This document shows, piece by piece, positions 5,708 to 6,341 of a DNA stretch of 6,341 bases. The notes below the pieces were generated by a model. It saw only the letters and a program-made list of their open reading frames with translations. It ran no database searches and was not told the origin of the DNA. The position numbers were made by a program, and so were the translations under genes. The DNA comes from Synergistaceae bacterium UBA5560 (GTDB lineage Bacteria; Synergistota; Synergistia; Synergistales; Aminiphilaceae). Location: the NCBI GenBank assembly GCA_002425685.1, contig DIMS01000042.1, forward strand, positions 6,038 through 12,378. The letters are read 5' to 3'. How positions within the stretch are numbered: position 1 is the first letter of the stretch; every line of letters starts with the position of its first letter.

Positions 5708-6341
5708 ATGGCGCGATGTATGGGCTGCACGGGATGCCCGGAGGAGGACACTTCCCGGGAGCGAGGAGATGTCGATGGAATGCCGGAAAGAACATGGAAG
5801 GACGGGCTGAGAGAATACACCTCCGGGAACGGCGCGGAGGACGCGTGTGACGGGGGGCTTTTCCCCGCCGCAGATGCCCTTTGTTCCCTTGAGGACGCCT
5901 TTGTCTTTTCTCCGGAGCGAGACGCTCTTTTTACGGAGGCACTTTTCGAGAATTACCTGCACCAGTACGAGCGACACCCCTTTCTCCGCGCTCTTGCGGC
6001 CCGCGGCGGATTTTCCCCGGAACGGGCGAAAGCCTCGGGAGATATCTATGGCATCCCTTCCCTTTTCGTGGGGACGCTCAAGCTCCATCGTTTCTGCTCC
6101 GTTCCGGACGAGGAGATTGTCCTGACGCTCACCAGTTCGGGAACGAGCGGTCAGAAAACACAGCTTTTGCTGGACACGCCCTCTCTCGCCAGGCTTGAGG
6201 CGCTCTCCCGGTCTGTCTTCCGGGGGCTCGGTTTTGAAGGTGCCGAACCTGTGCACTATCTGCTCTTCGGGTACGAGCGGGAGCACGCCGGAGCGGTGGG
6301 AACGAGCTGGAGCACCGAACAGAAGATGGCCTGTGCTCCGG
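5708..6341 (+). CDS. LuxE-family acyl-protein synthetase, 3'-truncated by the window edge
   Basis: LuxE-type enzymes activate a carboxylic (often fatty) acid with ATP to acyl-AMP and pass the acyl group to an enzyme thiol, classically feeding a LuxC reductase. The frame is open for 211 codons to the window end. Residues 63-120 match the LuxE N-terminal part (FVFSPERDALFTEALFENY, then YGIPSLFVGTLKLHRF). Residues 138-149 (VLTLTSSGTSGQ) are the adenylate-forming P-loop-like motif, followed by LLLDTPSLARLEAL, which agrees with the family. Unusual for the family is the N-terminal extension of about 60 residues opening MARCMGCTGCP, with Cys4, Cys7 and Cys10 in CxxCxxC, a possible metal or Fe-S site. 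The catalytic Cys and C-terminus lie outside. The same-strand ATPase-GNAT gene is 118 bases upstream. The substrate and pathway cannot be read from this window. Confidence 0.85.
   Translation, partial: MARCMGCTGCPEEDTSRERGDVDGMPERTWKDGLREYTSGNGAEDACDGGLFPAADALCSLEDAFVFSPERDALFTEALFENYLHQYERHPFLRALAARGGFSPERAKASGDIYGIPSLFVGTLKLHRFCSVPDEEIVLTLTSSGTSGQKTQLLLDTPSLARLEALSRSVFRGLGFEGAEPVHYLLFGYEREHAGAVGTSWSTEQKMACAP

Noticed and set aside
4959..5810. 283-codon plus-strand open frame overlapping the ATPase gene end and LuxE start
   Set aside because: It is out of frame with both supported genes and its product is Arg/Gly/Pro-rich shadow sequence.
3829..5820. 663-codon open frame on the minus strand
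   Set aside because: It lies opposite the ATPase-acetyltransferase gene, whose plus-strand protein has clear ATPase and GNAT motifs. The minus translation is rich in Arg, His, Gly and Pro with no recognisable domain, as expected of an antisense shadow in GC-rich DNA.
5486..6286. 266-codon minus-strand open frame across the LuxE-like gene
   Set aside because: The plus strand holds the LuxE motifs and a strong ribosome site; the minus product is low-complexity and Arg-rich.

Overview
The window is GC-rich except for one AT-rich intergenic patch. It looks like a bacterial chromosome or large contig. Compact genes, GGAGG-type ribosome sites, a chemoreceptor with a CZB-like outer domain and an RsbW-type ATPase fused to acetyltransferase modules would fit an anaerobe such as a member of Synergistota or a delta-proteobacterial lineage. 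That placement is an impression from protein style and has not been tested.

Layout. (1) Bases 1-1713, plus strand: a methyl-accepting chemotaxis protein, cut by the left edge. (2) Bases 3458 down to 1723, minus strand: a three-gene unit read leftwards, consisting of a SnoaL/NTF2-fold protein, a GNAT acetyltransferase and a decayed gene. The decayed gene ends 9 bases from the chemoreceptor stop, tail to tail. It is not visible as one open frame. Joining four frame segments across three frameshifts and one amber stop gives a protein of about 225 residues that resembles tRNA-dependent cyclodipeptide synthases (CDPS) of the XYP type. (3) Bases 3459-4017: a divergent intergenic region of about 560 bases with a good minus-strand promoter, a weaker plus-strand promoter, nested inverted repeats and an AT-rich palindrome. 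(4) Bases 4018-5589, plus strand: an HATPase (RsbW-like) - GNAT - degenerate acetyltransferase-like fusion. (5) Bases 5708 to the right edge, plus strand: a LuxE-family acyl-protein synthetase with an unusual CxxCxxC N-terminus, cut by the window end.

How they may work together. The minus-strand unit could be the remnant of a small cyclodipeptide pathway, with the GNAT and SnoaL proteins as possible tailoring or accessory enzymes and the synthase now broken. The plus-strand unit pairs a probable switch protein (ATPase plus acetyltransferase) with an acyl-activating enzyme, which suggests a regulated acyl-transfer pathway continuing to the right. Both pathway statements are inference from neighbourhood and family knowledge. 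No RNA genes, CRISPR arrays or insertion sequences were seen.
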